Origin: a candidate division Hyd24-12 bacterium UBA5074
Lineage (GTDB): Bacteria; Fermentibacterota; Fermentibacteria; Fermentibacterales; Fermentibacteraceae
Assembly: GCA_002414865.1 (NCBI GenBank)
Contig: DIAQ01000103.1
Span: 1-37,615 of the forward strand
Reading direction: 5' to 3'
Length of the DNA: 37,615 nt
The notes under the pieces were generated by a model that worked only from the letters and a program-made list of their open reading frames with translations, was not told the origin of the DNA and did not search any database. Below are positions 16,567-24,931 of this stretch, one piece after another. The position numbers and the translations under genes are program-made. How positions within the stretch are numbered: position 1 is the stretch's first letter; every line of letters starts with the position of its first letter.

Positions 16567-17758
16567 ACTTCTCGAGCCTCCCCGCGGAGGCCAGCATCAG
16601 GGGCATGAGGTCCGTCCCCGGGAAGGTGCCCAGCGCGCCCGAAGCGCATTCGCGCTCGGTGAACCTCCTGCTCCATCCAGTCCTCTGGGGTCCGCCCGAG
16701 AGGAGGACCGGGACGGGATGCCAGCTGTGCAGCTTCATCGAGCAGGGGGTGCTGTGGTCACCTGTAATGCAGATGACGTCGTACCCGCAGGAAGCCAGCG
16801 CCGGGAGGGCGGAGTCGAAGCTCTCCAGCGCGGCGACCTTGGCCTCGTAGTCGCCGTCCTCCCCGGAGCTGTCAGTGGGCTTGAAATGGAAGAACACGAA
16901 GTCGTGTCCGTTCTTCGCCGCACGCACTGCCTCGAGCTGCCCGCGCAGGTCCGAGCACACGAGGACCTCCATCCCCACGAGGGAGGCCACGCCGCGGTAC
17001 ATGGGATATATCGCTGCGGCCGCCGCCCGTATCCTGAACCTGCTCCCCACGGACGGGAAGGGGCGCATGGTGGCGAAGCCCCTCAGCAGCATGCCGTTCG
17101 CCGGATGCTCATCGGAGAGGAGCTCGTCGCTCTTCGCGAGGAACTCCGACACCGCCGCAGCAGCCCGGACGGCCTCCGGCACCAGCGCTCTCGGCTCCAG
17201 CCTCCCGGCGCCAGCATGCCCGGGATCGGTATCCGAGACCGCGTCGGAGAGCCCCTCCCCCCTGAAGACCACGCATGCGCGGTGCTCCTTCTCGGGTTCC
17301 ACGAAGATCTCGATCCCGGGGATGGAGATGCTCCTGAGCCTCGCGCAGAGCTCGGCGTTCTTCGCGGTCGTTATGCGGCCGGCGCGCCTGTCCGTAACCA
17401 TGCGGGACGAATCCATCGTGCAGAAGTTGGCCCTCGCGGCCAGATCGCCGGGGAGGATCGGGAAGCCTATGCCGAGGGCCGAGAGTATGCCCCTCCCGAC
17501 GAAGTGCTCGACAGGGTCGTAGCCGAAGATCGACAGGTGGGCGGGACCGCTGCCAGGCGTGACGCCCTGGCTGACCGGAATGTGCTGGCCGAGAGCGGAC
17601 CGCCGTGCGAGCTCGTCGAGATTCGGGGTGACGGCTGCCTCCAGGGGGGTGCGGCCTCCGAGCGGCTCGCCGGGGAGATCGCCCAGGCCGTCCATGACGG
17701 CCATGAGAATCGACCCTCCGCCACCCGTGGAGAGGCTCTCTATCAGTCCTCCGCGCAT
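16556..17758 (-). CDS. apgM: 2,3-bisphosphoglycerate-independent phosphoglycerate mutase, archaeal type
   Basis: 400 residues of the alkaline-phosphatase superfamily. Metal and nucleophile motifs: VMDGLGD near residue 20, TPGSGPAHLSIFGYDP with the active-site Ser, FVFFHFKPTDSSGEDGD, and TGDHSTPCSMKLHSWHPVP with metal ligands. The size and the STPCSMKLHSWHPVP form mark the ApgM type rather than GpmI. ATG 17758 with GGAGGG a few bases upstream, two bases before the purM stop in reading order. It interconverts 3- and 2-phosphoglycerate in glycolysis. Confidence 0.93.
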   Translation of the reverse strand: MRGGLIESLSTGGGGSILMAVMDGLGDLPGEPLGGRTPLEAAVTPNLDELARRSALGQHIPVSQGVTPGSGPAHLSIFGYDPVEHFVGRGILSALGIGFPILPGDLAARANFCTMDSSRMVTDRRAGRITTAKNAELCARLRSISIPGIEIFVEPEKEHRACVVFRGEGLSDAVSDTDPGHAGAGRLEPRALVPEAVRAAAAVSEFLAKSDELLSDEHPANGMLLRGFATMRPFPSVGSRFRIRAAAAAIYPMYRGVASLVGMEVLVCSDLRGQLEAVRAAKNGHDFVFFHFKPTDSSGEDGDYEAKVAALESFDSALPALASCGYDVICITGDHSTPCSMKLHSWHPVPVLLSGGPQRTGWSRRFTERECASGALGTFPGTDLMPLMLASAGRLEKYGA

Positions 17759-17759
17759 C

Positions 17760-18794
17760 TCATCCCTCCCGGTCGTATACGACGCCGGCGCCGGCGAATG
17801 TCTCCCCGGCGACGAAGCAGGTCTCGCCCGCGTCCCTCAGCAGGTTTTCCGCCCGCTCCCGGTTGCGCGGCGAAACCGCCAGCAGCATGCCGGCGCCCAT
17901 GTTGAAGGCTCTTCTCATCTCCTCCCTGGGCACGCCCCCGAGCTCCTCGATCAGCTTCATGAGCGGCGGCACCGGCCAGGTCTCCGAGATGACGGCGCCG
18001 CACCCCTCCGGCAGGATCCTGACGAGATTCCCGGGAATGCCGCCGCCGGTGACGTGGCAGATGCCCAGAAGGAGGCCTTCCGCAAGGAGGCTGCGGACCG
18101 GCTTCAGGTAGCTCCTGTGGACCGCCAGGAGAGCGCCGCCGAGGCTTTCCCCGCCCAGCTCTTCAGGACGGTCTCCCGGGCTCATGCCGGCCATCTCGAA
18201 GAGGACTTTCCTGGCGAGCGAATAGCCGTTGGTGTGCAGCCCGCTGGATGGAAGCGCCAGGAGCAGGTCCCCGGGCGCCGTCCCGGATCCGTCGATTATC
18301 CTGTCCTCGTCAACGACGCCGATGATGGTTCCGGCAACGTCGTAGTCTCCCGGGGAGTAGAAGCCGGGCATCTCGGCCGTCTCCCCTCCGAGGAGGGCGC
18401 AGCCGTTCTCCAGGCAGGCCGAGGCCATCCCGCCCACGATGGCCGCCGCTGTGACCGCGTCCAGCCTCCCGCAGGCTATGTAGTCGAGGAAGAACAGGGG
18501 TGCCGCCCCCTGGGCGAGGATGTCGTTCACGCAGTGGTTCACGAGATCGCGCCCCACCGTGGTGTAGTCGCCGACCAGGGACGCGACCTTCAGCTTCGTG
18601 CCCACTCCATCCGTGCTGGCGACCAGGACCGGGCTCGCGAGACCCGGGAACGAAGCCCTGTACAGGCCGCCGAAGCTGCCCAGATCCGACAGGACGGCGG
18701 GCCCGAACGTCTTCCTGACGGCCGCCTTCATCATGGCGACGGCCTTCTCCCCCTCCTCTATATCGACGCCCGCATCCCGGTATTCGAGGCTCAT
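17760..18794 (-). CDS. purM: Phosphoribosylformylglycinamidine cyclo-ligase (AIR synthetase)
   Basis: 344 residues. PurM motifs in order: YRDAGVDIEEG at the N-terminus, STDGVGTKLKVA, VNDILAQGAAPLFFLDY, LLGGETAEMPGFY, LPSSGLHTNGYSLAR, HVTGGGIPGNLVRILP and FNMGAGMLL. Normal length. It makes aminoimidazole ribotide in purine synthesis. The ATG at 18794 overlaps the PfkB kinase stop (ATGA 18791-18794). No other pur gene is in the window, so it sits in a mixed housekeeping run. Confidence 0.95.
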   Translation of the reverse strand: MSLEYRDAGVDIEEGEKAVAMMKAAVRKTFGPAVLSDLGSFGGLYRASFPGLASPVLVASTDGVGTKLKVASLVGDYTTVGRDLVNHCVNDILAQGAAPLFFLDYIACGRLDAVTAAAIVGGMASACLENGCALLGGETAEMPGFYSPGDYDVAGTIIGVVDEDRIIDGSGTAPGDLLLALPSSGLHTNGYSLARKVLFEMAGMSPGDRPEELGGESLGGALLAVHRSYLKPVRSLLAEGLLLGICHVTGGGIPGNLVRILPEGCGAVISETWPVPPLMKLIEELGGVPREEMRRAFNMGAGMLLAVSPRNRERAENLLRDAGETCFVAGETFAGAGVVYDREG

Positions 18795-19708
18795 GCCCTC
18801 TCCGCCCCCAGCTGGTTGGTCGACAGGTAGAAGCGCATCCTGCTCTCGACGCTCTCGCTGGTCAGATCCCTCAGCATCGACACGCCGAAACCGCTGACGG
18901 CGAAGCTGGCTGTAACGGAGCCGCATGCGAGGCCTTTCTTCACCATCTCGAAGTCGAGGGGCCTGCCGGTGGACGAGAGGTATCCGAGCATGCCGGCGGC
19001 AAAGCTGTCGCCTGCTCCCGTGGGGTCGACCACTTCTTCGAGCGGGACCGCGGGCAGGAGGAAGGGCTGGGGTCCCCCTAGCACCATGACTCCGCTGGCG
19101 CCCCTCTTGATCACCACGAACCTGGGGCCGTGAGACCTGATGAAGCTCCCTGCCTTGAAGAGGTTGTCCTCGCCGGAGAGCTGCCGGGCCTCGGACGCGT
19201 TCACGAACACAATGTCCACCCTGCCCAGGACCTCGAGCACCTTCTCGCGCCTGCGGTCTATCCAGAGGTTCATGGTGTCCACCGCAACCCACCTGGGCTC
19301 CACGACCTGCTCGAGCACCTCAAGCTGCAGCTCCGGGTCGATGTTGGCCAGGAACACGCAGGGCGTGCTGCGGAAGGAATCCGGGAGTCTCGGTGAGAAG
19401 CCTGCGAAGACGCCGAGCTCCGTCCTTATGGTGCGGGCATCGCCCAGGTCGGGTCCGTAGACGCCCTCCCACCGGAAGGTCGGACCCTGCCCCGTGGTGA
19501 GGCCCGCGAGGTCGATCCCCTTCTCCTCGAGAAAGCGCTTCTCGGTCACCGGGAAGTCCGGGCCGACCACGCCGACGACCCTTACTGCGTCGAAGATCCT
19601 CGCACCGAGGGCAAAGTAGGTCGCCGATCCGCCCAGGGTCTCCTCGGCCTTGCCCGAGGGCGTCGTCAGCGTGTCCAGAGCTATGGAGCCGACTACCAGC
19701 ACCGCCAT
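18791..19708 (-). CDS. PfkB-family carbohydrate/nucleoside kinase
   Basis: 305 residues with a ribokinase fold. The N-terminal GSIALDTLTTP, the GGSATYFA motif and the C-terminal catalytic signature VDPTGAGDSFAAG (general-base Asp) are clear. The GKAEETLGGSATYFALGA form resembles the sugar/adenosine kinase branch often seen beside purine genes. The overlap with purM suggests a nucleoside or ribose-related substrate, but this is inference. ATG 19708. Confidence 0.88.
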   Translation of the reverse strand: MAVLVVGSIALDTLTTPSGKAEETLGGSATYFALGARIFDAVRVVGVVGPDFPVTEKRFLEEKGIDLAGLTTGQGPTFRWEGVYGPDLGDARTIRTELGVFAGFSPRLPDSFRSTPCVFLANIDPELQLEVLEQVVEPRWVAVDTMNLWIDRRREKVLEVLGRVDIVFVNASEARQLSGEDNLFKAGSFIRSHGPRFVVIKRGASGVMVLGGPQPFLLPAVPLEEVVDPTGAGDSFAAGMLGYLSSTGRPLDFEMVKKGLACGSVTASFAVSGFGVSMLRDLTSESVESRMRFYLSTNQLGAERA

Positions 19709-19732
19709 GTCATCCCCCCGTGAAGAGGCCCG

Positions 19733-21424
19733 CTACATGCGCTCAGGCGCTTCGACGCCGAGCGTTCCGAGCAGGTCCCTGATCGTGTTCCTGCATGCGG
19801 CACAGAGCAGGAGCCTCGCAGACGTCCTCCGCGGAGCGTCCGGGTCCACGACCCTGTGCTTCTGATAGAAGGAATGGAAAGCCGTCGCGATCTCGGCCAG
19901 GATCTCGGTCAGCCTGTGGGGTTCCAGCGCCTCGGCGCAGGCTGCAGTGCGCCCGGGGACAGACTCGAGCATCTTCACCAGCCTCCGCTCGGCCGGCTCC
20001 TCCAGCTCGCCCTCCAGGGCTCCGGGCGCCGTCGACGGCGATGCTCCCTGCGCCTCGGCCGTGCGGATGATGCCCGCGATGCGGGCATAGGCGTACTGGA
20101 CGTAGTACACAGGGTTCTCGTCGGACTGGCGCCTGGCGAGGTCGAGGTCGAAATCCATGTGCGCCTCGGCCTTCCTCGTGAGGAACAGGTACCTGGTGAC
20201 GTCCGCGGAGCCCACCTCCTCTATCAGCTCCCTGAGCGTCACGAAGTTCGCCGCGCGGGTGGACATCTTGACCTTCCTGCCCTCCCGCACGAGCGTCACG
20301 AACTGGTGGAGGATGACCCGGAGCGTGCTCCTCACCCTCTCCTCCCCGAGGAGGGCCGAGAGGGCGGCCGTCACGTCCTGGCTCGTGTCGAGATGGTCCG
20401 AGCCGAATATGTCCACGAGCAGGTCGTAGCCCCTCCGGAACTTGTCGAGGTGATAGGCGATGTCCGGCGCTCGATAGGTGTACATGCCGTTATCCCTCAC
20501 CAGCACCCGGTCCTCGGGGCGCCCGAGCGCGGTGAGCCGGAGCCACTTCTTCCCCGAGCCCGCGGGCTCCTCGAAGATCAGGCTACTCCCGTCCCGGAAC
20601 ACGTCCGAGAGCCTTGCGATGGCCTCTTCCACGGCTTCGGGTATCAGGCTGCTCTCGCTGAAATAGCGGTCGAACTCGATGCCCAGCATCTCGAGGTCGG
20701 AGTGGATCAGATCCATCGCCCTCGTGCGCGCATGGTCGACGAAAACCTGCGAATCTCCCGGCCACGAGAGCCCGCGGCCCCGCGAAGAGGCCAGATCGCG
20801 CGCCCATCCCTCGATGTAGTCTCCGTGATAGCCGTTCTCTGGAATGGGGATCTCCCCTGGAGAGCCTTCCAGGTACCGCGATGCCAGGGATTCTCCCAGG
20901 AGAAGCGTCTGGAGCCCCGAGTCGTTGAAGTAGTACTCGCGCTCGACGGTCCATCCCGTCACCTCGAGCAGCCCGGACACGGCCTCCCCGAGAACAGCCT
21001 GCCGGCAATGGCCTACGTTGAGGGGGCCAGTGGGATTCGAGCTCACGAACTCGACGAGGGCCTTCCTGCCCTCCCCCGGCCTGTCGACGAGGGGCCGGAG
21101 CCCCTCCGTGCCCAGGACCCGGAGGAACGCATCGTAGTAGCTCCTGCTGAAGGTCAGGTTGATGAACCCCGGCCCGTCGACCGAGACGCATGAGACGAGG
21201 CCGTCCGGTAGGTGCAGGAGACTCACGAGGGCATCTGCGATCTGCCTGGGAGGGCGTCCCAGCCCCGGGGCCAGCTCCATGGCCACCTGGGTGCCCAGAT
21301 CCCCGAAGCCCTCGTGCCTGGGCTCGGCCAGCGACACCTGGACCGGCCTGCCCGCCATTTCCGAGGCGGCCGCGACCAGGCTGTCCCTTATGAGGCGGCG
21401 GGCCTCATCCGGGCGGAAGATCAC
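19733..21424 (-). CDS. argS: Arginyl-tRNA synthetase
   Basis: 563 residues, class I. An N-terminal Add-1 domain (to about residue 110), then the catalytic domain with FVSSNPTGPLNVGH (residues 126-139), YRAPDIAYHLDK, the DHLDTSQD region and KMSTR (386-390), then the anticodon-binding domain with the DALR-type ending (GTLGVEAPERM). The first His of the HIGH motif is Asn (NVGH), while the second His is kept. GTG start at 21424 overlaps rsfS by 20 bases. The ribosome site is weak, which suggests coupling to rsfS translation. Confidence 0.95.
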   Translation of the reverse strand: MIFRPDEARRLIRDSLVAAASEMAGRPVQVSLAEPRHEGFGDLGTQVAMELAPGLGRPPRQIADALVSLLHLPDGLVSCVSVDGPGFINLTFSRSYYDAFLRVLGTEGLRPLVDRPGEGRKALVEFVSSNPTGPLNVGHCRQAVLGEAVSGLLEVTGWTVEREYYFNDSGLQTLLLGESLASRYLEGSPGEIPIPENGYHGDYIEGWARDLASSRGRGLSWPGDSQVFVDHARTRAMDLIHSDLEMLGIEFDRYFSESSLIPEAVEEAIARLSDVFRDGSSLIFEEPAGSGKKWLRLTALGRPEDRVLVRDNGMYTYRAPDIAYHLDKFRRGYDLLVDIFGSDHLDTSQDVTAALSALLGEERVRSTLRVILHQFVTLVREGRKVKMSTRAANFVTLRELIEEVGSADVTRYLFLTRKAEAHMDFDLDLARRQSDENPVYYVQYAYARIAGIIRTAEAQGASPSTAPGALEGELEEPAERRLVKMLESVPGRTAACAEALEPHRLTEILAEIATAFHSFYQKHRVVDPDAPRRTSARLLLCAACRNTIRDLLGTLGVEAPERM

Positions 21425-21779
21425 CGGTCCGGCCTGCGTCGTCGGGGAAGTCTTCGAACGGGGCGTCGTTCCAGAGCATCTCGAGGTTGTAGTACTCGCG
21501 GGTATCGGGGAGGAAGATGTGAACCACGAGCTCGGAGAAGTCGAGCAGTATCCAGCTCCCCTCCTCGTAGCCCTCCTTGTGGTGGAGCCTCATGTCGAGC
21601 GACCTGGCCCTGTCGGTCACGGAGTCGGCGATCGCCCGCGCCTGGACACGGGTCTCCGCCGACGCCAGCAGGAAGATGTCCATGGTGAGCGGGAACTCCG
21701 ACATGTCCATGGCCCTGATGCGAAATCCCTGCCGGGCCCGGATGGCCTCCACGAGTTCGCCGAGTATGTCGTCTGGCAA
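21405..21779 (-). CDS. rsfS: Ribosome silencing factor RsfS
   Basis: 124 residues of the RsfS/YbeB/DUF143 family, which binds uL14 and blocks subunit joining in starvation. Family features: ETRVQARAIADSV, the GYEEGSWILLDFSELVVHIF core and REYYNLEMLW near the end. A short acidic tail follows. TTG start at 21779 with GGAGG about six bases upstream. It lies between a LytR_C protein and argS, overlapping argS. Confidence 0.94.
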   Translation of the reverse strand: MPDDILGELVEAIRARQGFRIRAMDMSEFPLTMDIFLLASAETRVQARAIADSVTDRARSLDMRLHHKEGYEEGSWILLDFSELVVHIFLPDTREYYNLEMLWNDAPFEDFPDDAGRTGDLPPG

Positions 21780-21794
21780 GTCAGCCTCCAGCCT

Positions 21795-22271
21795 TCATTC
21801 GTTGCTGTATGGGATGAGCGTGTCGGCCATCGCGGCCACATCGTCGCCCAGTATGATCGTCACTTCGGCCGGAGCCGATGGATCGAGAGCGAACACGACG
21901 CAGCTGTCCGGGAGACCCAGCCGCTCCGCCGCGAGCAGCGCTCCCGACGGGTTCTCCACGGAGGAGACGACTATCGTCTCGGCGTAGTCGTCCCTGTCGG
22001 CGTCGGAGGGCGGTGTTGGAGCAAGCCATACCGTCCCCTCGCCCGATCCCAGGAAGTATCTCTGTATCCGCCTCGCCAGGCCCTGTTCGCCGGAGCCGTT
22101 CAGGACGAGCAGGGTCACCGTGTCGGGCAGGACTCCCGCAGCCGCGGTGTCCGCCGGAGGCTCATCCCGGTCGGCCGGCGGGCTCACCAGAAGCCCGGCT
22201 GCCGCTGCCCCGACTGCCAGTGCAGTCGCGAAGAGCCTCCAGGGCCATCCCGGAAGAGAGCAGTCGCTCAT
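21795..22271 (-). CDS. Membrane-anchored LytR C-terminal domain protein
   Basis: 158 residues. One N-terminal membrane segment (about residues 8-30) is followed by an Asp/Pro/Ala-rich linker and a LytR_C-like domain from about residue 55 (VTLLVLNGSGEQGLARRI, ETIVVSSVENPSGALLAAE, EVTIILGDD). This domain normally follows the LytR-CpsA-Psr catalytic domain; here it stands alone. Its position between HIT and rsfS resembles the frequent LytR-rsfS neighbourhood. ATG 22271 overlaps the HIT stop (ATGA). Confidence 0.8.
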   Translation of the reverse strand: MSDCSLPGWPWRLFATALAVGAAAAGLLVSPPADRDEPPADTAAAGVLPDTVTLLVLNGSGEQGLARRIQRYFLGSGEGTVWLAPTPPSDADRDDYAETIVVSSVENPSGALLAAERLGLPDSCVVFALDPSAPAEVTIILGDDVAAMADTLIPYSNE

Positions 22272-22762
22272 TCCCTGCCGTCCCTGAAGTACGGAAGCAG
22301 CCTGTCCCGGGTCTGCTCCAGCGATTCGGATATGACCCTGGTCCCTGCGGTCACAGTCATGAAATTGACGTCGCCGGCCCATCTCGGGAGCACGTGGAGG
22401 TGGAGATGCCCCTCCACTCCGGCCCCGGCGCAGCGGCCGATGTTCCAGCCGCCGTTCATGCCTCCGCATCTCATGCCCTCGCGCAGAGCCCGCTCGCAGT
22501 CCGCGAGAAGACTCTGGAAGGCCGGCAGCTCCTCCGGGGCCAGGTCGCCGAAGCAGCCTGCGTGTCTTGCCGGAGCGACCATCATATGGCCGTTTATATA
22601 CGGATATCGATTCAGCATGGCGATTACCGGACCCCGCCTCGCCAGAACCAGATTATCGGCATCCTTTTCAGGCGCCGCCACCACCCGGCAGAACAGGCAT
22701 CCCTCTCCGGGGACCTCGCCCGCCACGTAGCTGCTTCGCCAGGGAGCCCAGAGCCTGTTCAG
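22268..22762 (-). CDS. HIT-family nucleotide phosphorylase/hydrolase (CTG start proposed)
   Basis: 164 residues. The HIT triad HLHLHVLPRW and GGWNIG are clear, and CLFC provides zinc-type cysteines, as in the AP4A phosphorylase-like branch. An automatic start at GTG 22726 would cut off the conserved LWAPWR block. Read from CTG 22762 the protein begins NRLWAPWRSSYV, exactly as the family expects, and the CTG overlaps the glmU-like stop as CTGA (22759-22762), like the ATGA/GTGA junctions around it. It cleaves dinucleoside polyphosphates or similar; exact substrate unknown. Confidence 0.9.
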   Translation of the reverse strand: MNRLWAPWRSSYVAGEVPGEGCLFCRVVAAPEKDADNLVLARRGPVIAMLNRYPYINGHMMVAPARHAGCFGDLAPEELPAFQSLLADCERALREGMRCGGMNGGWNIGRCAGAGVEGHLHLHVLPRWAGDVNFMTVTAGTRVISESLEQTRDRLLPYFRDGRE

Positions 22763-23709
22763 ACGCGACCCCCGACGATCGAGCCCTGCCCCGCCACGGC
22801 GCCGGAAGGTATCACTGCGGACAGGACCTGCGCACCGTCGCAGATCCTGGCCCCGGAACCTATGCTCGACCCGCGCGTGACGGTGACGCCCCTGCCTATC
22901 CTGGCGTCAGAGCCGAACGTGCTGCCATCCTCGATCCAGGCAGATGAAGGGTCGTCGAATTTCACGCCCTCCTCCATCAGGCGGGCAATCTCCCGCCGGC
23001 ACAGCTCGCGGGATACAACGGCGAGCTGGAACGGGTCGTTAACCCCCGCCACCTCTATCCACTCCGGAGCCGCAACCGCGGTCACCAGCAGACCCTCCCC
23101 CGAGGCGAGGGCTATCGTATCCGTCAGGTAGAGCTCGCCCTGGGAGTTAGTCATGCCGACCCGGGGCAGGAGCCCCATGAGCGCCCTTCCCGAAAAGGCC
23201 ATCAGCCCGGTATTTATCTCCGCGATCCTGCGCTCCTCGTCGGTGGCGTCCTTCTCCTCGACTATCCTCTTCACGGAGCGGCCGTCCCTGATCACCCTCC
23301 CGTAACCGGCGGGGTCGGGAGCCCGGGCCGTGAGCACGGTGATCGCCGCCCCAGCCTCTGCGCGCGACCTCGCCAGATCGAGAACCGTCGCGGTCCTGAG
23401 CAACGGGACGTCGCCCAGGAGGATCAGGTATTCGTCGGCCTCGCAGACCCTGACGGCACAGGCGACGGCATCGGCCGTCCCGAGCTGTCTCTCCTGCACG
23501 ACCCACTCGCGCTTCCCGGCCTCGAGCAGGGGCAGGATGCTCTCCCTGCCGTGTCCGACCACTGTGATGATCCTGTCGAAGCCGCACTCGTCGGCCGTCG
23601 CCAGGACGCGGCTGAGCATCGGCCTGCCGAGGACGGGATGGGCGACCTTGGGCAGGTCAGAGTGCATCCTCCTGCCCTTGCCCGCCGCCAGCACGACGGC
23701 CGCCCTCAC
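22759..23709 (-). CDS. glmU: GlmU-like N-acetylglucosamine-1-phosphate uridylyltransferase with shortened C-terminus
   Basis: 316 residues, against about 450 for bifunctional GlmU. The uridylyltransferase half is complete: VVLAAGKGRRM, LPKVAHPVLGRPM, ERQLGTADAV, LLGDVPLL, GYGRVIRDG and EINTGLMAF. The C-terminal left-handed beta-helix is reduced to about 70 residues of hexapeptide repeats (IEDGSTFGSDARIGRGVTV) and ends at GGRV, before the region that holds the acetyltransferase site of GlmU. So it should make UDP-GlcNAc only if GlcNAc-1-P is supplied by another enzyme. GTG start overlaps the panD stop (GTGA). Confidence 0.88.
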   Translation of the reverse strand: MRAAVVLAAGKGRRMHSDLPKVAHPVLGRPMLSRVLATADECGFDRIITVVGHGRESILPLLEAGKREWVVQERQLGTADAVACAVRVCEADEYLILLGDVPLLRTATVLDLARSRAEAGAAITVLTARAPDPAGYGRVIRDGRSVKRIVEEKDATDEERRIAEINTGLMAFSGRALMGLLPRVGMTNSQGELYLTDTIALASGEGLLVTAVAAPEWIEVAGVNDPFQLAVVSRELCRREIARLMEEGVKFDDPSSAWIEDGSTFGSDARIGRGVTVTRGSSIGSGARICDGAQVLSAVIPSGAVAGQGSIVGGRV

Positions 23710-24062
23710 GTCAGGAGCCTGGGATGAAGATTCATCTCGTCGGCCACGACCACGCGGGGAGAGGGAGGCGTCTCCCGGGCATCGACCCAGACGTACTGGA
23801 GCACGATGACCTTGTCCCCCGGCCTGACCAGCAGGGCCGCGGCTCCGTTGATGCTGACGGTCCCGCTTCCGGCGGGGCGCTCGATCACATAGGTCTCGAA
23901 CCTCTCTCCGTTCGCGAGATCGGCCACCTGCACACGCTCGCCGGGCATGATGCCCGAGAGCTCGAGGAGATCGAGGTCGATGGCGATCGAGCCCACATAG
24001 TCAGCATCTGCGGCGGTGACCACCACTCTGTGGAGCTTCGCACCGAGGAAACACCTGTACAA
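23706..24062 (-). CDS. panD: Aspartate 1-decarboxylase (pyruvoyl enzyme)
   Basis: 118 residues; makes beta-alanine for pantothenate. The self-cleavage pair Gly24-Ser25 lies in YVGSIAID, giving the pyruvoyl group. Downstream INGAAALLVRPGDKVIVLQY is typical. Length is normal. TTG start at 24062, with GGAGG about seven bases upstream, two bases after the panC stop. With panC it supplies both late steps of pantothenate synthesis. Confidence 0.95.
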   Translation of the reverse strand: MYRCFLGAKLHRVVVTAADADYVGSIAIDLDLLELSGIMPGERVQVADLANGERFETYVIERPAGSGTVSINGAAALLVRPGDKVIVLQYVWVDARETPPSPRVVVADEMNLHPRLLT

Positions 24063-24064
24063 GG

Positions 24065-24931
24065 TCAGACCTCCACACAGCCTCTGCCCGGCTCGAGCAG
24101 CGCATTGTCGATCAGGCGGGTGGTGCCCGCGAAGACAGCGGTGGCGAGCAGGCCCCTCCTGTCGAGGACGGGCATCGGTGTCATAGCATCGGGATCCACG
24201 AGCTCCGCGTACTGCAGCCTCAGAAGGGGCTTTGCGGACACCGCGGTCCTCACGGCCCCCACGAGGCGATCCGCATCGCTGCAGCCCGAAGCGGCCAGCG
24301 AGCCTGCCTCCAGGAGGCCGGCATGGATGGCCGTTGCTTCAATTCTTTCCGCACTATTAAGATAGCGATTCCTGGAACTCCTGGCCAGGCCGTCGGCCTC
24401 CCGAACTATGGGAGCTCCCACGACCTCCATGCGGATCCCGAGGTCGCGGACCATCCTCCGGATCACCGCGAGCTGCTGGGCATCCTTCATGCCGAAGACC
24501 GATACGTGGGGACCGATGATGCCGAAGAGGACGCAGCAGACGGTGGACACCCCGTCGAAATGACCGGGCCTGAAGGGCCCGCACAGGCCCTGCGAAGGCC
24601 CCGCCACGGAGATGGTCGTGGCGAAGCCCTCGGGAAAGATCTCCCCGGGTGGAGGCGCGAAGAGCAGGTCTACTCCGGCATCCGAGAGGAGAGCGGAGTC
24701 CTTCTCGAGGGGCCGGGGATACCGCAGATAATCCTCCTGCGGGCCGAACTGCCTGGGGTTGACGAAAATGGACACCGCCACCCTGTCGCACCTGTCGTGC
24801 GCGATGCGCACCAGACTCAGATGGCCCTCGTGCAGGGCGCCCATGGTAGGGACGAAAGCCAGCGTGTCGCCCCCCGCTCTCCACCCGGCACAGGCGGAGC
24901 GGGCGTCCGATGCCGCCTGGACAGTGATCAT
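24065..24931 (-). CDS. panC: Pantothenate synthetase
   Basis: 288 residues. Motifs: VPTMGALHEGHLSLVR (HxGH nucleotide-binding), SIFVNPRQFGPQEDY, FGMKDAQQLAVIRRMV and RSSRNRYLN. Start is ATG 24931, which overlaps the kinase stop as ATGA (24928-24931); the frame is open further upstream but that part lies inside the kinase gene. It joins pantoate and beta-alanine with ATP. Paired with panD. Confidence 0.95.
   Translation of the reverse strand: MITVQAASDARSACAGWRAGGDTLAFVPTMGALHEGHLSLVRIAHDRCDRVAVSIFVNPRQFGPQEDYLRYPRPLEKDSALLSDAGVDLLFAPPPGEIFPEGFATTISVAGPSQGLCGPFRPGHFDGVSTVCCVLFGIIGPHVSVFGMKDAQQLAVIRRMVRDLGIRMEVVGAPIVREADGLARSSRNRYLNSAERIEATAIHAGLLEAGSLAASGCSDADRLVGAVRTAVSAKPLLRLQYAELVDPDAMTPMPVLDRRGLLATAVFAGTTRLIDNALLEPGRGCVEV

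Noticed and set aside
16520..17905. A 461-codon plus-strand frame across nadA, apgM and purM
   Set aside because: It spans three real minus-strand genes and their junctions and has the composition of a GC-shadow.
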